Below, piece after piece: positions 49,901-61,317 of a DNA stretch of 64,000 nucleotides. Where the stretch lies: positions 7,334,001 through 7,398,000 of the forward strand of contig NC_134029.1 of NCBI RefSeq assembly GCF_964204645.1. The letters are read 5' to 3'. The DNA is from Tubulanus polymorphus. Lineage: Eukaryota; Nemertea; Palaeonemertea; Tubulaniformes; Tubulanidae. The notes under the pieces are model-generated. The model was not told the origin of the DNA, did not search any database, and was given only the letters and a program-made list of their open reading frames with translations. The translations under genes were made by a program, and so were the position numbers. Positions within the stretch are counted from its first letter, which is position 1; every line of letters starts with the position of its first letter.

Positions 49901-50665
49901 ACAGTCGTACTCAACAGGTAGATATTTCTGTGCAGTAAACTCCTAATCCCAGAACTGATAATATATCCATTTAGGATAAAGAACGGAACATCGTGGTCCA
50001 TTCACTTATCCCTTCGAGAAGGTACCTTACCGGGGTGTCCTCGACTTTAATTCTTTGGTGGATCCCTTAAAGAAAAAACTGGACCTTTTGGCTAAATCTT
50101 TGATAATCGATAAAACAACTATTGGGGTGTCTATCGATCAAAATTTTTATGGTGATAAATACCTTACTGCTCCATTGCGCTTGTGCTGTTAGAGCTCCTG
50201 GGAATAACATTGCTGGCCAAAAAGCCCATGGCCACTTCGTGATGTTTCCTCCACCCATCAGGAGCCACGTGTGAGCAAACATAATCTGATAGGGGGTCAT
50301 TCATTTATTACGTACGCATTAGGGGAGGGGGAGTGGGAGGGGTCAGTGCAATTTGCGTACTGTAATGCTTAATGTATATGAAAAAATGGCCAATTTTGCG
50401 TTTACAGAGGGAGAGTGGGGGTTGAAAAATTCAAATTTTATGCGTATGTAATAAATGAATGATCCCTAGGCAGGTTGTGCTTAATTGGAATTGAGTGGTG
50501 GATGTTGAAAAGTTTTTTCTATTTTCCTTATATTCTGTTTTGTTATTGATATTTTTCAGGGAAGATTTTTCGATACCGTTCCACCTACACGATTCAATGA
50601 GCGGATATATCAATAGCATCGCTGCTCCTAGATCGATTCTAACCTTTGTGTGGTGGGTTTACTAG
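43899..50665 (+). CDS. GBA1: Lysosomal glucosylceramidase (acid beta-glucosidase, GH30)
   Basis: Splits glucosylceramide into glucose and ceramide in the lysosome, normally with saposin C. Nine exons: 43899-43965, 46006-46200, 47331-47617, 47717-47889, 48076-48313, 48918-49142, 49540-49703, 49801-49917, 50560-50665; 1572 bases, 523 residues (human 536). Exon 1 is a signal peptide ([20 protein letters not shown]); I chose it because its phase joins exactly to the acceptor at 46006. Family marks: [39 protein letters not shown]-free TIM-barrel core, TAQNEPSDG with acid/base Glu261, [15 protein letters not shown] with nucleophile Glu365, [18 protein letters not shown]. Spacing between the two glutamates is 104, against 105 in human. 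The C-terminal beta-sandwich ends with FVWWVY. Intron 1 contains nested transposons; intron 2 contains another MITE. ATTAAA at 50830-50835 may end the transcript. Confidence 0.96.
44250..45537. mobile_element. Palindromic MITE, second copy, split by another element
   Basis: 44250-44420 matches the left part and 45279-45537 the right part of the intact 431-bp MITE at 22218-22648. Between them lies the VNTR-core element 44421-45278. It lies in GBA1 intron 1. Confidence 0.88.
44421..45278 (+). mobile_element. VNTR-core element (short copy) nested in a MITE
   Basis: It begins AGCCCACTTGGGACTTTAGT and ends GGTGTCCCTGGACCCCTAG. It matches 13152-14405 on the opposite strand, except that the tandem core is about 1.5 units instead of four. 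Comparison with the empty site at 22380/22381 shows insertion into a T run, with two extra T at the right border, so any target duplication is at most a few T. Confidence 0.85.
46478..46832. mobile_element. MITE with CAGGGTTTCCAG ends, copy 2
   Basis: It begins CAGGGTTTCCAGCGGTCCTT and ends TTACCACTGGAAACCCTG, in inverse orientation to 34084-34456. TCACAT flanks it on both sides (46472-46477 and 46833-46838). It lies in GBA1 intron 2. Confidence 0.82.
47165..47250 (+). repeat. Possible tRNA-derived SINE fragment
   Basis: GGGTTCAAATCCCTGC is a good tRNA B box. The upstream A box is not clear and no anticodon arm can be drawn. It lies in GBA1 intron 2. Confidence 0.3.
48523..48708. mobile_element. 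hAT-like MITE in GBA1 intron, diverged copy
   Basis: The ends (CAGGTCGGTCGCTTAACCTGG and ...AAAGCCACCCTG) and inner phrases (TTGAGATTGCTAG, TTTCCATCTATGTT) correspond to 18127-18324 in inverse orientation. Confidence 0.6.
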
Positions 50666-50829
50666 TGGCCACTCGATACAGACAATAATTCACTCGGTCA
50701 ATATTGGTGCTACGTAATTATCGCACAGAAGATTCCATCGATTTTCACACGCGAGACTTGCTACTATTTCGAAGAAGCTGTCAGCGAAATAGTTACTTTT
50801 GTTGTGGCTTCTTATGTATATCTGTTACA

Positions 50830-50835
50830 ATTAAA
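50830..50835 (+). terminator. Probable GBA1 polyadenylation signal
   Basis: ATTAAA, 165 bases after the GBA1 stop. A canonical AATAAA occurs only much further on, at 52044-52049, and may be an alternative end. Confidence 0.4.
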
Positions 50836-52777
50836 AGCCTTGCCCGATATGTCTCTTATAGTAAAAAGCCTTATCTATAGAAGGGTATAAACTTTGGTTG
50901 AGAAATACGACCACCAATCGATGATCAATATGCCATATTTGGCAGGTGTCTTTGTGGATACTATACATTGATAACTTAATTGGATGGATTTTGAAAGCCC
51001 CATTTATTTCAGAAAGACAATTTATTTCAAAAAGGGCACAATTATGTCTGACAATTTATTTCGAAAATCTGAGAGGGAGCAACTAAGGCACAATTTGACT
51101 AAATTTTGACTGAAAATTTTGCAGTGAAAAGGGGCACTGCTAGAACGTCTTTTCATTATTTATTTACCCTATCCTGTTCCTGGATCCACTGTTGTAAACT
51201 TCGAAATGAAAGTCAGCTTTTTTATAAAGAAAAAAGAAATTTTCAATAATAGAACATTTAATTTTAATTTCATTCAATTAACAATTATAAAATTTTTCAA
51301 TGTGCTTTCTATACAAAGTTTAATGTTTATCTGATCTCATTTGTTATTATTCATCGCTTTGTTTTCAAATAGACACAATTCTATGAATTTTTCACCTCGA
51401 CCTTCAAGTCCTACCGGGTACTTGTAGTATTAGTCGAATGAGGCTTCTATACTTGAAAGGGAGAGACCTTATCAACTCAAACCCATGACCCGACGATTGC
51501 CGAAACCAACCAGTTCATGAAAGACTGATGGCTTTAACCACTCAGTAGTTAGAAATCTAATACGCTTTACATTTCATAACATTTTGTCATTGTGCAGACA
51601 TGAATATTTGTAATACATGTATTGATAATTTACATATCACATAAATTTTACAAGCTCAAGGTTCAGTTCCATAGTTGCTAATCGATTTTAACTCGTGAGT
51701 GGTGGTTGTAATTTAACACGTACAGTATTATTAATAATGATAATAATGATAGTAAAGGATCCCTTGCTGAGTAATTGAGAAAAGTAGCTGAGTAACCGGT
51801 AGATTTTCGTTTCCCTCACGCACAAACGCGTAGAGGTCGGCAAGTTAATGGGTGCAACTAATACCGAGTTCGTTCATTGACATCATTGTTCCTCCGTTGA
51901 AGTAGAAATTTTAGCAACCATGGAGCTGACTCCTGTAGCATTAGGTTCGCTCCGGTGTCCTTACAGTATTATGTACAGATACATTTTTTAACGTTAATTT
52001 TTGATGAAAGTTGTTGTGATTTAAGTGCAAAATCGTTCGCGGTAATAAAGATATATAAAATTTAAAAACGTGCGTATATTATTTCTATTTTCGACTGCTT
52101 TAATCACAGATATTGAAGAAATTCGTCAGCTCTTTCTTGGGAGAAAGGCTTGAAATTATGATAAAAGAAGTTTCAGATGATTTGACATGTGTGTACGATC
52201 TTATGAAGACTCTTCATTTATCGACGAGTACAGTGGAAACATTATGGTATCGGGGATGAAAAATTCATCGTACATACTGCGTATTGTTGCTCGTAAAATG
52301 AATGCCGGTAAACTTGATCCTATCGATATGATCAAAGATTCATAGTCTTGAAGTGAATTGATGACATATAATGCATTGAAGAAGCACGATTACAATTAAG
52401 TCTGAAATCTTTTTAACATTTTCAAATTTGATAACAGTTGGATACAAGCAATTCTACGTGTACATGAACACGAATTTGAGCTACTTCGTGATGGTATTTA
52501 CAGGTCATGCAGAAAAAGACAACACGAAAAGCTAAGATATTTTAGTAATACTGCAGGCGCGCGGTTCTAGACGGTATTCCGTGTATTCCAGAATACAGTG
52601 GTGATTTCAAGAAGTACCCTTTCCTCGAAAGTGCCCTTATATATATACGACATTTAACCAAGAGGAGGGGACCTAAAATGATGGCCACAAGGGCACCTGT
52701 CAATTTTTCAGTGGCCGTAAAAAGTGCCCTTCTAAATCAGGAAAGGTTCTGGATACGCATCTGTACCTTAGATGTTT
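50836..52777. other. Spacer between convergent GBA1 and GPCR genes
   Basis: No recognisable gene apart from a SINE-like stretch (51450-51556). An unmatched open frame of about 50 codons lies near 52190-52345. The GPCR 3' untranslated region should lie in the right part. Confidence 0.45.
51450..51556 (-). repeat. tRNA-derived SINE (Ser/Leu-like head)
   Basis: On the minus strand, TACTGAGTGGTTAAAGCC is a good A box of the serine/leucine tRNA type. ATGGGTTTGAGTTGATAAGG contains a B-box-like stretch about 50 bases later. The spacing fits a Pol III promoter, but no cloverleaf forms, so it is a retroposon rather than a working tRNA. Confidence 0.5.
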
Positions 52778-54888
52778 CTATGTAGTCGTGACAGTAATGC
52801 TTTGCGTAGCCGCTTTCGCCGCTTTTTTCTTTTCTCTTTCATTCATACATTTTTCGAGACCGAGGACTTTATAATATCCTTTACGGAATTGTTTGTTGGT
52901 GATGCCATAGAGAATACAGTTTAAACTGGAGTTGACGTGCGCAATCAAGATGGCAAACATGTACAGTTCTTGTCCCAGCTCGTCTTTCGGGTCGATGACG
53001 ACGAACAACGTGAACGGAGTCCAGCAAAGCGCGAACACGATGAATATGATGAACAAAGTTCGGGCTAAACGCATCGAATCCTTCTTGCCAGAAGTGCCGT
53101 CTGCCTTCGTACCGATTTTCTTCTTCGACTGGTACACGTTCCAGAAGATTAGGAAATAACACGTGGAAATGATGACTAGCGGAACGGCCACGCCAAAACC
53201 GGAGAAGAAAAGATTGTAGTAATAGTTGTAGTTTCGATCCCACAAACAGGTCAGGGTTTTTCGGTCGTAAGCGTGTCCGTTCCAGCCGGTGATATTAGGC
53301 AATTCGAGCAGAAAGCTGATCACCCACAATACGATGCTGATAATGATTCCGTTTCGGAGATTGTATATGCTGTCGTATCGGTCGTGATGGACTATGTGAA
53401 CGTACCGATTGAAACTGATCGCCCCGATATTGTACAACGAACAGTAACAGGCGGTCAAACAAACGCTGGCCACCAGATCGCATAAACCTGGTCTGGCTAA
53501 GAAGAACTTCTCTCCTTCTATTACACCTAGAGAGGAAGATAATACGTATAACCATAGAAGAAACACTATTCCGTGTTGTGACGATAAATAAAGGACCCCA
53601 CACTGATACAACGAAAGATGAAGCCCGAAAAGTTTCCTTAAAGCTAATAATTTATTGATTCGACGTTTCGACTATAACCTAATAGTCATCTTCAGGAATA
53701 ATCAGGGAAGATGACTATAAGGTTATAGTCGAAACGTAGAATCAATGAATTATTATCTTTAAGGAAACTTTTCGGACTTCATCTTTCGTTGTATCATTGT
53801 TGGATCCTCTACTTGATAATACATGGAGTGGCGTCCATGGTATAAACGTGTAAATTTGCCTGCCCCTTCGTGGCCAGTTGCATCGTCAATGAGCATCATG
53901 ATTAGCCAGCATTTTGAATTATGCACAAACCGTAAAGAGCAAATACGTGCAAATCTCTCCTTGGGAGTTCATAAACTCCTGTTGATCGATCCCTAAGTTA
54001 TTATATATACGAAGGATGAATGCAAGACTCACTAATTGGGCTAATTATTTCAGATGGTTGATTTTTTTTCATATCACACATCACGCTTTACTTACTGAGA
54101 ATATTGAACGGATCAACAAACGCCGAAACGCACAAATCCGCGAACGCTAGGTTAACGATGAACACGTTGCCTGGAGTTCGTAAGAACTAGAAACGAAAGA
54201 AATTGACGTATATTGAAAAATGATATGCTTATCGATGCGCGTCTAATCATAAGGTATCGAGGATAAATGCAATATGAGTATTTCTATTTTGAAATTCTTG
54301 ACACGCAATGATGGCGCTAGAACGTCACTCGGAACTCAAAAAGAAAGAAAACGTTAAATTCATTCTTAAAAAGAAATACGAATGGTGCCCTAAGTTAATT
54401 TCACGTGCTAGTGAGAACTTATTTTGATAAAATTCAGCGTTTTCCTGTCATTCTGGCGCTATAGTTCGCATTTTTATACCAGGAATTTTACTGTTATGGA
54501 CAATATTAGCCACCATGCATACTAATCAAAGTATTTTGAATGGCTATCTTTATGCGTACTTTTTATTATAGTTTTTGACCATCTCGTCCTTTTTTAGAAA
54601 CACGGACATATAGATGATGTACTTGAGCAATCTTTTTTTGTCTTAGAATAGGGATTGTCCCTGATATTTACTTGATTGGTAGATTTGGTCTGATTTGTTT
54701 GACCATCCCGTCCTTACCTTGTTGGCAAACACCGCACCTATGATCAGAATGTTCCCTATCGTTCCCGATACGGTAGCAGCGCAGAGTAGGACGAAGTACG
54801 GCACGGCAACTGCGGCATGGGTGCGTAAATATCCAGCTTCGATTACACCCGTATCGTTTTCGAGTCTCAGAACTTGCACTAGATCCAT
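52778..54888 (-). CDS. Rhodopsin-family G protein-coupled receptor, melatonin/Tre1-like
   Basis: A seven-helix plasma-membrane receptor; ligand unknown. Exons in gene order 54888-54718, 54186-54096, 53526-52778; 1011 bases, 336 residues. Helix 1 is about 25-50 (VSGTIGNILIIGAVF), helix 2 has NLAFADLCVSAFVDP, helix 3 runs from Cys103 to NRY at 127-129, helix 5 is in FSGFGVAVPLVIISTCYFLI, helix 6 has FALCWTPF, and helix 7 has SSLNCILYG. Cys181 is the likely disulfide partner of Cys103. NRY replaces the usual DRY, and NCILY replaces NPxxY. Melatonin receptors carry NRY and NAxxY, and arthropod Tre1/moody and vertebrate GPR84 are related, so it belongs near that group. A start 33 residues before helix 1 fits a short extracellular N terminus. 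A palindromic MITE lies in intron 2. Non-coding 5' exons may lie further right. Confidence 0.9.
53604..53796. mobile_element. Palindromic MITE in GPCR intron
   Basis: The arms 53604-53695 and 53706-53796 are inverted copies (TGATACAACGAAAGATGAAG at the left end, CTTCATCTTTCGTTGTATCA at the right end). The motif TAGTCATCTTCAGGAATA lies near the centre. It is 78 bases upstream of the acceptor of the last GPCR exon. A related half-element is at 59939-60034. Confidence 0.88.
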
Positions 54889-57800
54889 TCTGCGAACATA
54901 AAAACGTAGTGGAATTAGATATGAATGAATGCCTGCGATTCAGAGCGGTGACCATAGTTCGTCCCCGTCTACTCCCTCTGCCTCCCTCGTGATTAACTGA
55001 ATTTCGACTTCTGTCCTGAAATTTTCATCAATTCAAGCTATTCTATATTAATTGGAAAATTAGTTTGAACGATGAAAACGAATTACTTTTGCACCATCAA
55101 TTTCGATTCCACAACGTTATTGATAAGACTATGGACTCAAAAATAAATTCTTTTTTTTGAGTCCACGGTAAGACCTAAAGAAGAAATATTGATTATAGAT
55201 GAAGGTGCATAGGTTATAAGGAACGTTGGAAGAATTAATTATTAAGTGCAGAAAAATATTTCTCAAAACTGCTGGGGTCATCTCGAACCATTGATGCTAA
55301 TTCTTCTCATTTATCTCACTCAGTGTTTGATGCGCTCAAAAGATTTTCGTTCAATTTTCAATGGTCGATTTGTGAAATAAGTACAACTGTTTCAGGAATC
55401 TGGAACGTATTTACACGTAAACTGTTGTCATAACGGTGTTTAAAGAATCACATCGTCCGGGTGATTTGAAGAGCAGTTTAAAATGATGATACGCCCACCC
55501 AGTGTATAAACGCATATCAAATCAGGTACGATACATAATTTTCTATATAGAACTTAAGCGGCGTAGTTTTAATCAGCTATTCAAATTAATTAGTAATAGT
55601 TCTCGATTATTTGTGGTCGTCGTTGTGGATTATTAATCTTGCGCACACGCAATTGCCCACTGTCCTGACCAGACGACACACTATAAACGCCCGGATGTGA
55701 AGTACTTAGAATTCAGGAAACAACCGCGGGCGACTCGTATACATGTATGTATATTGATGTGAAATGAAATGATTTCGTTAACGTTTTGATATCGCCATCC
55801 GATGATAACTGCCCATGAACGAATTTCATGTTCGTTTTAGCGAGAACATGAAAGCTGGGTTCAAAATCATCTCGCGTTCGCATCTTATCTCATCGGACAC
55901 GAATATATGAATCTTGAAAATTGAAGTGGAAAACAACTGATGTATAACTTAAACAATTTGATAATAAAATGTGTAAAATTGACATATAACTTTAATAATT
56001 TCGTTAACCCAATCGTTGTCATTGTTGAAATAAACAAATCATATCAGATTTTTCTTAGTGACCATTTCTCACCTTTTAACGGAATTTTGATAATTTCCTG
56101 TGGTTTTAAACGAACTCGCAAACTCTTCTTTTCTGCCGTTACCCGTATGAATCGCGCGGAACGTCTCTTCGCAATAAATTTCACAGTTTATTCAATTATT
56201 TTCTCCTTTTTCTCCCTTGGTCGTGGATCGATTTGACCGTATGATATGAAATCGCGTCTGTCCATCACAGGAGTGTGTACTAACTTGCAAAAATCTGCCG
56301 ATCGACTGTCGCCCGATCGACCGACGTCCGAGAAAAGTTTTACGTAAGAATTCGATCTAATCTTCAGTCATCCGGCGTTCGTCTGCACAGCAGTGCGCTT
56401 AATGAAACCATTGTAATTGCGGTCGGTTTACATTACAGTTGGCATGACGATATTAGTCTGCAAAACGGAAAGACGGTCAGCGATGAGAAATGATTAATAT
56501 AAATGAGGAACACCTCGTTATCCAATGAACTCTCATCAACAGGAACAAAGTGACCAAACACGGGAAATTATTTGCTCGATCTTTAAAAAGAATACCTTTA
56601 CCACCTATATGTGTCAATTATGACTTTCGCAAGATAATTGTTAGCATGATTGAATTTATATCGACCATCGTCGCGACTCCCATCGCCTCGGTTCACGTGC
56701 CATCTTTGGAAATGAGAGTGTCATACTCACCTTGAATATCACGTGCAGAATCAGGCGATACGATGCGTCGTTTCCCGCCGTTATTCGTGAATAATGTGAA
56801 TAATGGGACAAGGTCTGAAGTCAGATTCGGGTCACACCGAAGTTTTTCGACCAAGAAAAATCTGACGAGAGAAAACAAACTATTTTGTTATCTCGCGTTG
56901 ATATATGTTTTGGTCCTTAGTGAGAAAATAAAGTTATGTTTAAGCGGGGTCGCCGTTAATTATTGTTTTTCTCGCATTAAATTTTCTTTTCTCGCTATGA
57001 AATGTGTTTTCACATTTCAAATTTCGGGTTGGCCCGAATCAGCCACCATACTAAAGCGACCAAAGCCTTCGAAATTCAAAACTATCACAAGTAGAAGATG
57101 GAAGCTATCATTTGAGCATTTACCACAGGCTCTTCTCACATCCCAACCGTAATGAAGTTATTGTCACACCCCGCATAGTGATTGGTGCGTTCGACAAGAA
57201 TCGCCAAGATCGGCAAGTCTACTTCGAGACTCACAGCGGTAAAGCCGTAACTGTAACTGTAACTGTAACGGTGTAGATTTGTAGTTGGAGTATCTCGTAA
57301 AAGGATCTTTGGTAATGGTGGCTGATGAGGGCAACGTAAAATTCCTGGTATGCAAATGAGGGCGCCAGAGCGAAAAAAATGTTGAATTTCCTTTAGAAAG
57401 TCCATTTTGGAGCGCCAAAACAAAGAATTTTCCGTTCTGGAGCACGAAAACAGAATAGTAAATCGATTTTGGTGCGCTCGCCAAAACAAACATTCGACCT
57501 CAGAAAAATTATTTTTCAATTTGGTGCGTTGACCCATAGTTTACTTTGCATACGTATATTGAATATCCCCCACCAAAACAGATTTTCAGAGAAAATTCGA
57601 CGTTTTTCCTTGTTTTGGCGGCAGTGTTTTGGCGAAAGCGCCAAGCGCGGAGTTTTTGACAATCAAATGCAAGCGGCTGACTGGAGCAAAATGACCAATA
57701 TGTTGCACGGAACACCAACGTGGCTCGTCGTGAAAATTCAACTTGGAGCTTGGAGCAATCAATGATTACTCCAAGCTTGGAGGGTGACAGCGTTACAGTG

Positions 57801-58485
57801 CATTTACAGTTCGACATCCCACATTCACAAACTTCACTGTAATTCATTGTTTACTCAATCAAGCACAGATGGGCGCAATTTCACGTCCATACAATTGTGT
57901 AAATTAAAAATTTGATAACCTTAGGTAATTGTGACTACATTGTATTTCGTTTGTTCTTTTAATGTGTGTTGTGCAATATCTATAAGGGATGGGAATTATG
58001 TATTTATATTTTGATAAGTTTTTTAAAACCTCAGATAATATAATGTACAAAAAGGGTTAATCCCAGTACAAAGGTGAAGGGTCAGGATAAGTATCACGTG
58101 ATCTGAAGTCACGTATCTGTCTTCTGTTCGTAGACACCAAGACGATAAGACGTGTCGAATAAACTAGCATATAAAATACAACCACTAGTAGTTTCCTGTT
58201 ATGAGGATTTTGTTCCCCGGTATAAAGGACGATCTCCACATTACAATAATGACGAGACATCGACTTCAACTGAATCAGAGAAATGGGCAGTCAGTTAGTA
58301 AGTAATTTCCGGTTTCAGATTCACACCTTGAAATCAATTGACCGCGCCCAGATTTACGTCGATAAAACAACAACAAAAAACTATGGAACAGGGTCCTTCA
58401 AGAAATATTGAAATAGCAAAAATATTGATTACAAAAATGCACTATTTCGTGATATCATGAAATGACGCTGTTTATTTGACTTAGA
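54889..58485. other. Spacer between GPCR and Kunitz genes
   Basis: No recognisable gene. The left part may hold promoter and non-coding 5' exons of the GPCR. Open frames at 56763-57152 (+) and 57136-57847 (-) have no family resemblance. A short tandem of TAACTG units is at 57246-57270, and an inverted repeat around 57738-57785 (CTTGGAGCTTGGAG / CTCCAAGCTTGGAG) can form a hairpin. Confidence 0.45.
58471..58476 (-). terminator. Polyadenylation signal of the Kunitz gene
   Basis: AATAAA on the minus strand, beginning about 10 bases after the stop codon. It implies a very short 3' untranslated region. Confidence 0.6.
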
Positions 58486-59688
58486 TTACAAGCAAGCTTT
58501 CTCGCATAGCCCCTTAGTATCGAAGTTATTGCCATTGCTTTTACATCCACCGTATGTGAATAATTCACATTCGCCGGTTGCTGTGTTGAAGAAGTACTTC
58601 CTAAAAAAGGCTTTGCAGGGTCCAGTGAAACTTGGAAGATTACATTCTGAAAATCAAAATACACAATTTGCACGTGTTTCCATAAGAATCAATTGGATTA
58701 TCATGCAGCGTAAACAATAGGGTTACATGAAAATATTCTATAGAGATTCGCATCGTTGTTTATAGGTCTGGAAACATGGGCGTCCCCAAGGGGGGTGCTG
58801 GGGTAGCTGACCACCCCCTTTTTGAGCTAACTTCTCAAGTTACTATGTAATCAATGCTCAAGATTTTTCTTGCCAATTTGACTAGTCTTTTTACCTCTAA
58901 AGGATTCATTTAGAGCCTGGAAAACGTCTCTAAATCCTCCAATTGTCAATAAGTTTTTTGTGGAAGGCCCACCAAACATCCGACATTGTGCATGAATACT
59001 GGATGGATGCTTATTCGAACCCCCTGTGAAAATTCCTGGGGACGCCTATTAGAAATTTAAAATGCAAATCTATAGAACATTTCGTTGATTTTAATTCAAA
59101 AGCTAAAACTACAAGAAAATCAGCAGTGTCTAATTTTCTAATGCTCTTTTCAAATCCTGGACTGGAGTAACATATCTTGTGACGTCATAAATGTAAGAGT
59201 TGTCGAAAGGAAACAATACATTGTAACGGTATTCATGTACGTGGTACGTTGAAAAAATTAATTCTTGTAAAATTGCGTTACCTTCTTTTCTTGCTTCACA
59301 TGCGACCTGAAAAGATATGCAATATGGATTAGACATTCGAAAATCTCGAATAGGAATCAACTAATATTCTGTAGTAAGTCTAGTTAAGTTAAGTTAAGTC
59401 TACTTCACTTAAGTATCGTCTTGTTATCGCAACAAATAAGATGATAGGTCATCTCGTGAAACGGTTCCTTTCTCTCTCTCAAACTTTCAAAATAATCGAA
59501 TCTTTTTTCAAAATCTGATAACGTTACTTTTTACGCATATCTATTTTTGTATATGAATATCAAAATTTCTAGCGAACTGGATTCATCTTTGATGAACGAA
59601 CAGAGATTTTTTATCATAATTCTCTAATTCAAATAACTTTACTTACGAGAACAAACATTAATGCGAGGAGAGCTACTAATTTCGCCAT
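58486..59688 (-). CDS. Small secreted Kunitz/BPTI-type serine protease inhibitor
   Basis: A single Kunitz domain behind a signal peptide, expected to be secreted and to block trypsin-like proteases. Exons in gene order 59688-59647, 59306-59282, 58646-58486; 228 bases, 75 residues. Residues 1-14 plus VACEA form the signal peptide; exon 2 is only 25 bases. The domain has six cysteines spaced 8-15-7-12-3, exactly the BPTI pattern, with TGPCK (the residue after the second cysteine, Lys, is the P1 position and predicts trypsin preference), FTYGGCKSNGNNF, and a final CEKACL. Kunitz domains also occur in potassium-channel toxins, but nothing here argues for that role. An AATAAA sits only 10 bases after the stop, and a TATA-like stretch (59742-59749) lies about 55 bases before the start. 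Confidence 0.93.
58776..59049. mobile_element. MITE with GGCGTCCCCA ends in the Kunitz intron
   Basis: GGGCGTCCCCAAGG at the left is matched by CCTGGGGACGCC at the right. Some 250 bp of non-coding sequence lies between. It lies in the second intron of the Kunitz gene. Confidence 0.6.
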
Positions 59689-59730
59689 GACTGTAGTATA
59701 AAGAGTGTGATTATCTGCGTTACGCGGGGG

Positions 59731-59749
59731 ACTTATACACGTATATATC
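59731..59749 (-). promoter_or_regulatory. TATA-like promoter of the Kunitz gene
   Basis: AGATATATACGTGTATAAGT on the minus strand includes two TATA-like words, 43 to 61 bases before the start codon. This fits a compact promoter with a 5' untranslated region of 20-30 bases. Confidence 0.4.
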
Positions 59750-59938
59750 TTGTGTAAACAACCGGTTATCAAATTCTGGTTTTAATTTGCACAGTAAGTC
59801 GGCAAACACATTTTTTGAATTCTAAAACAGGCTGCACTCACGGGCCTTTTCACAGGGTAATTATGTACTCTAACGAAAATATGAATGGCAAAAATTGTCA
59901 TCAATATAATGTGTATTCGACAACATAGACGAGAAATT

Positions 59939-60034
59939 ATAAAGTCCGAAAATGTTTCCTTGAGCTGGTACTTTATTCAACGTTTGACTATATACTACGT
60001 CCTAGTCATCTTCAGGAATACTGAGATACAACAG
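59939..60034. mobile_element. Half-copy of the CATCTTCAGGAATA palindromic family
   Basis: It matches the left arm of 53604-53796: AAGTCCGAAAATGTTTCCTT, TTATTCAACGTTTGACTATA, CTAGTCATCTTCAGGAATA. The opposite arm is missing. It abuts the element at 60140-60385. Confidence 0.65.
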
Positions 60035-60139
60035 AAATCGTGGTATTACAAAATTTGATGGGAATAACCAAGTGTACTGTTTTAGTACACTCAGTTATAG
60101 TACACTCAGTTATTCGCAGTTGTCTCCGTGGATTCCATG

Positions 60140-60385
60140 GTGCAAGAAATGTTTTCTGCGCGTTTTCGTTATGCCATGTGCGTTGGACGTTTTTTTTCAA
60201 AACATCCTCTGGAAAAGTTTTGTGAAAAACGTGTTTTCTGTTTTGACGAAACAAATGTTATGTCGTGTGCGGCAGGCTTAGAACGTTTTGTGAAAAAACG
60301 TGTTTTCGTTTCGGCGTTTTGTGTATATCGAAAATGTTTTTCACAAGGAAAAACGTTTTTTTCGCTGCCGTGTGCGGCGGGCGGC
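60140..60385. mobile_element. Diverged relative of the 19-bp-TIR MITE
   Basis: It shares the block GTGAAAAACGTG.TTTCTGTTTTG, the phrase GACGAAACAAATGTTATG, and the terminal TGCCGTGTGCGGCGGGC with 42516-42797. A second inner end-like TCGTGTGCGGCAGGCTTA at 60262-60279 suggests two overlapping or fused copies. Confidence 0.7.
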
Positions 60386-60892
60386 TAAATGATGCCCTAT
60401 GGGCCGGGTCACTTTTGGATCATTTTTTAGCATTAACAGCGCTTTCGTGCGCCCGCCCTGGCATCACGTGACGTGACGTTTTTTCAAGATTCATATTGTG
60501 ACCATTTCGTATACTTTATTAGAGGCCTACGTGATTGTTCGACATTGCAGCTCTTTAAGGTCTGGGTAAACCTTGATAGGAACACACGCACAGCTAAAAT
60601 TTATTAAATCAGGAATTTTTGCATTTCAATTAGGGGTATACGACATTTCATCCATGCTCAAATAAAATGATTACGAATCTAGAAGTTACTGTCTTCAGCG
60701 AATACTTTTATCAAGATAAACTGTTGGCCGAGTGACCATCCTATGATTTTACTTCTGAAGGTCTGACCTGAACTTGAACTCGAGGTGCCAAATAATGCAA
60801 AACGCGAAACTTTTCTTTTGTATTTACAAAAAAAATGTATTTTATTTCACATCTTTCCATGAACACCATCGCAACTTACAAACAAGGGCCCG

Positions 60893-61010
60893 GTTCCACT
60901 GGGGCGAGTTCGAGTTATAGCTCAGAGAGAGTAAAAATCAGTTCATTTACAACGTTTTAACTCTACAGAGTCAAATCTAAACTCAAAACTGTGGAACTCT
61001 GGATCAAGAT
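60893..61010. mobile_element. Relative of the small MITE at 16440-16534
   Basis: GGGCCCGGTTCCACTGGGGCG at the left end and ACTCAAAACTGTGGAACTCT at the right end. The inner phrases AATCAGTTCATTT and GTTTTAACTC are shared with 16440-16534. Confidence 0.55.
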
Positions 61011-61140
61011 CGATAAACAATGTAACTGCAACTATCGACCAAGCTGTTTCCATTACAAGAACCAGATGGCGAGTCTTTCATTCTAACGATTTGTATCCTA
61101 ATTCCACAAAAATTTGGAATGAAAAACCGTAGCTCGGGTT

Positions 61141-61317
61141 AGTGAACCCCCGATATACTGCCCTCCCATATACCGCCACCCCCGCCTACCGCCAGGCTTT
61201 CTCAATGTACATCTCTATACAAATACATAGTAAAACACCCCCTTTATGCCGCCATACTCTCTAAACCGCCAAAATCGTTCTGCACCGATGTGGGCGGTAT
61301 ATCGGGGGTTGACTGTA
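61141..61317. mobile_element. Pogo/Tigger-like MITE
   Basis: AACCCCCGATATACTGCC at the left and GGCGGTATATCGGGGGTTGA at the right are inverted repeats, with repeated ACCGCCA words inside, as in 8278-8871. The right border ends GACTGTA. Confidence 0.7.

Noticed and set aside
52190-52345. About 50 codons open on the plus strand with a protein-like composition
   Set aside because: Preceded by a stop, no acceptor in phase, no known family; at most a decayed exon.
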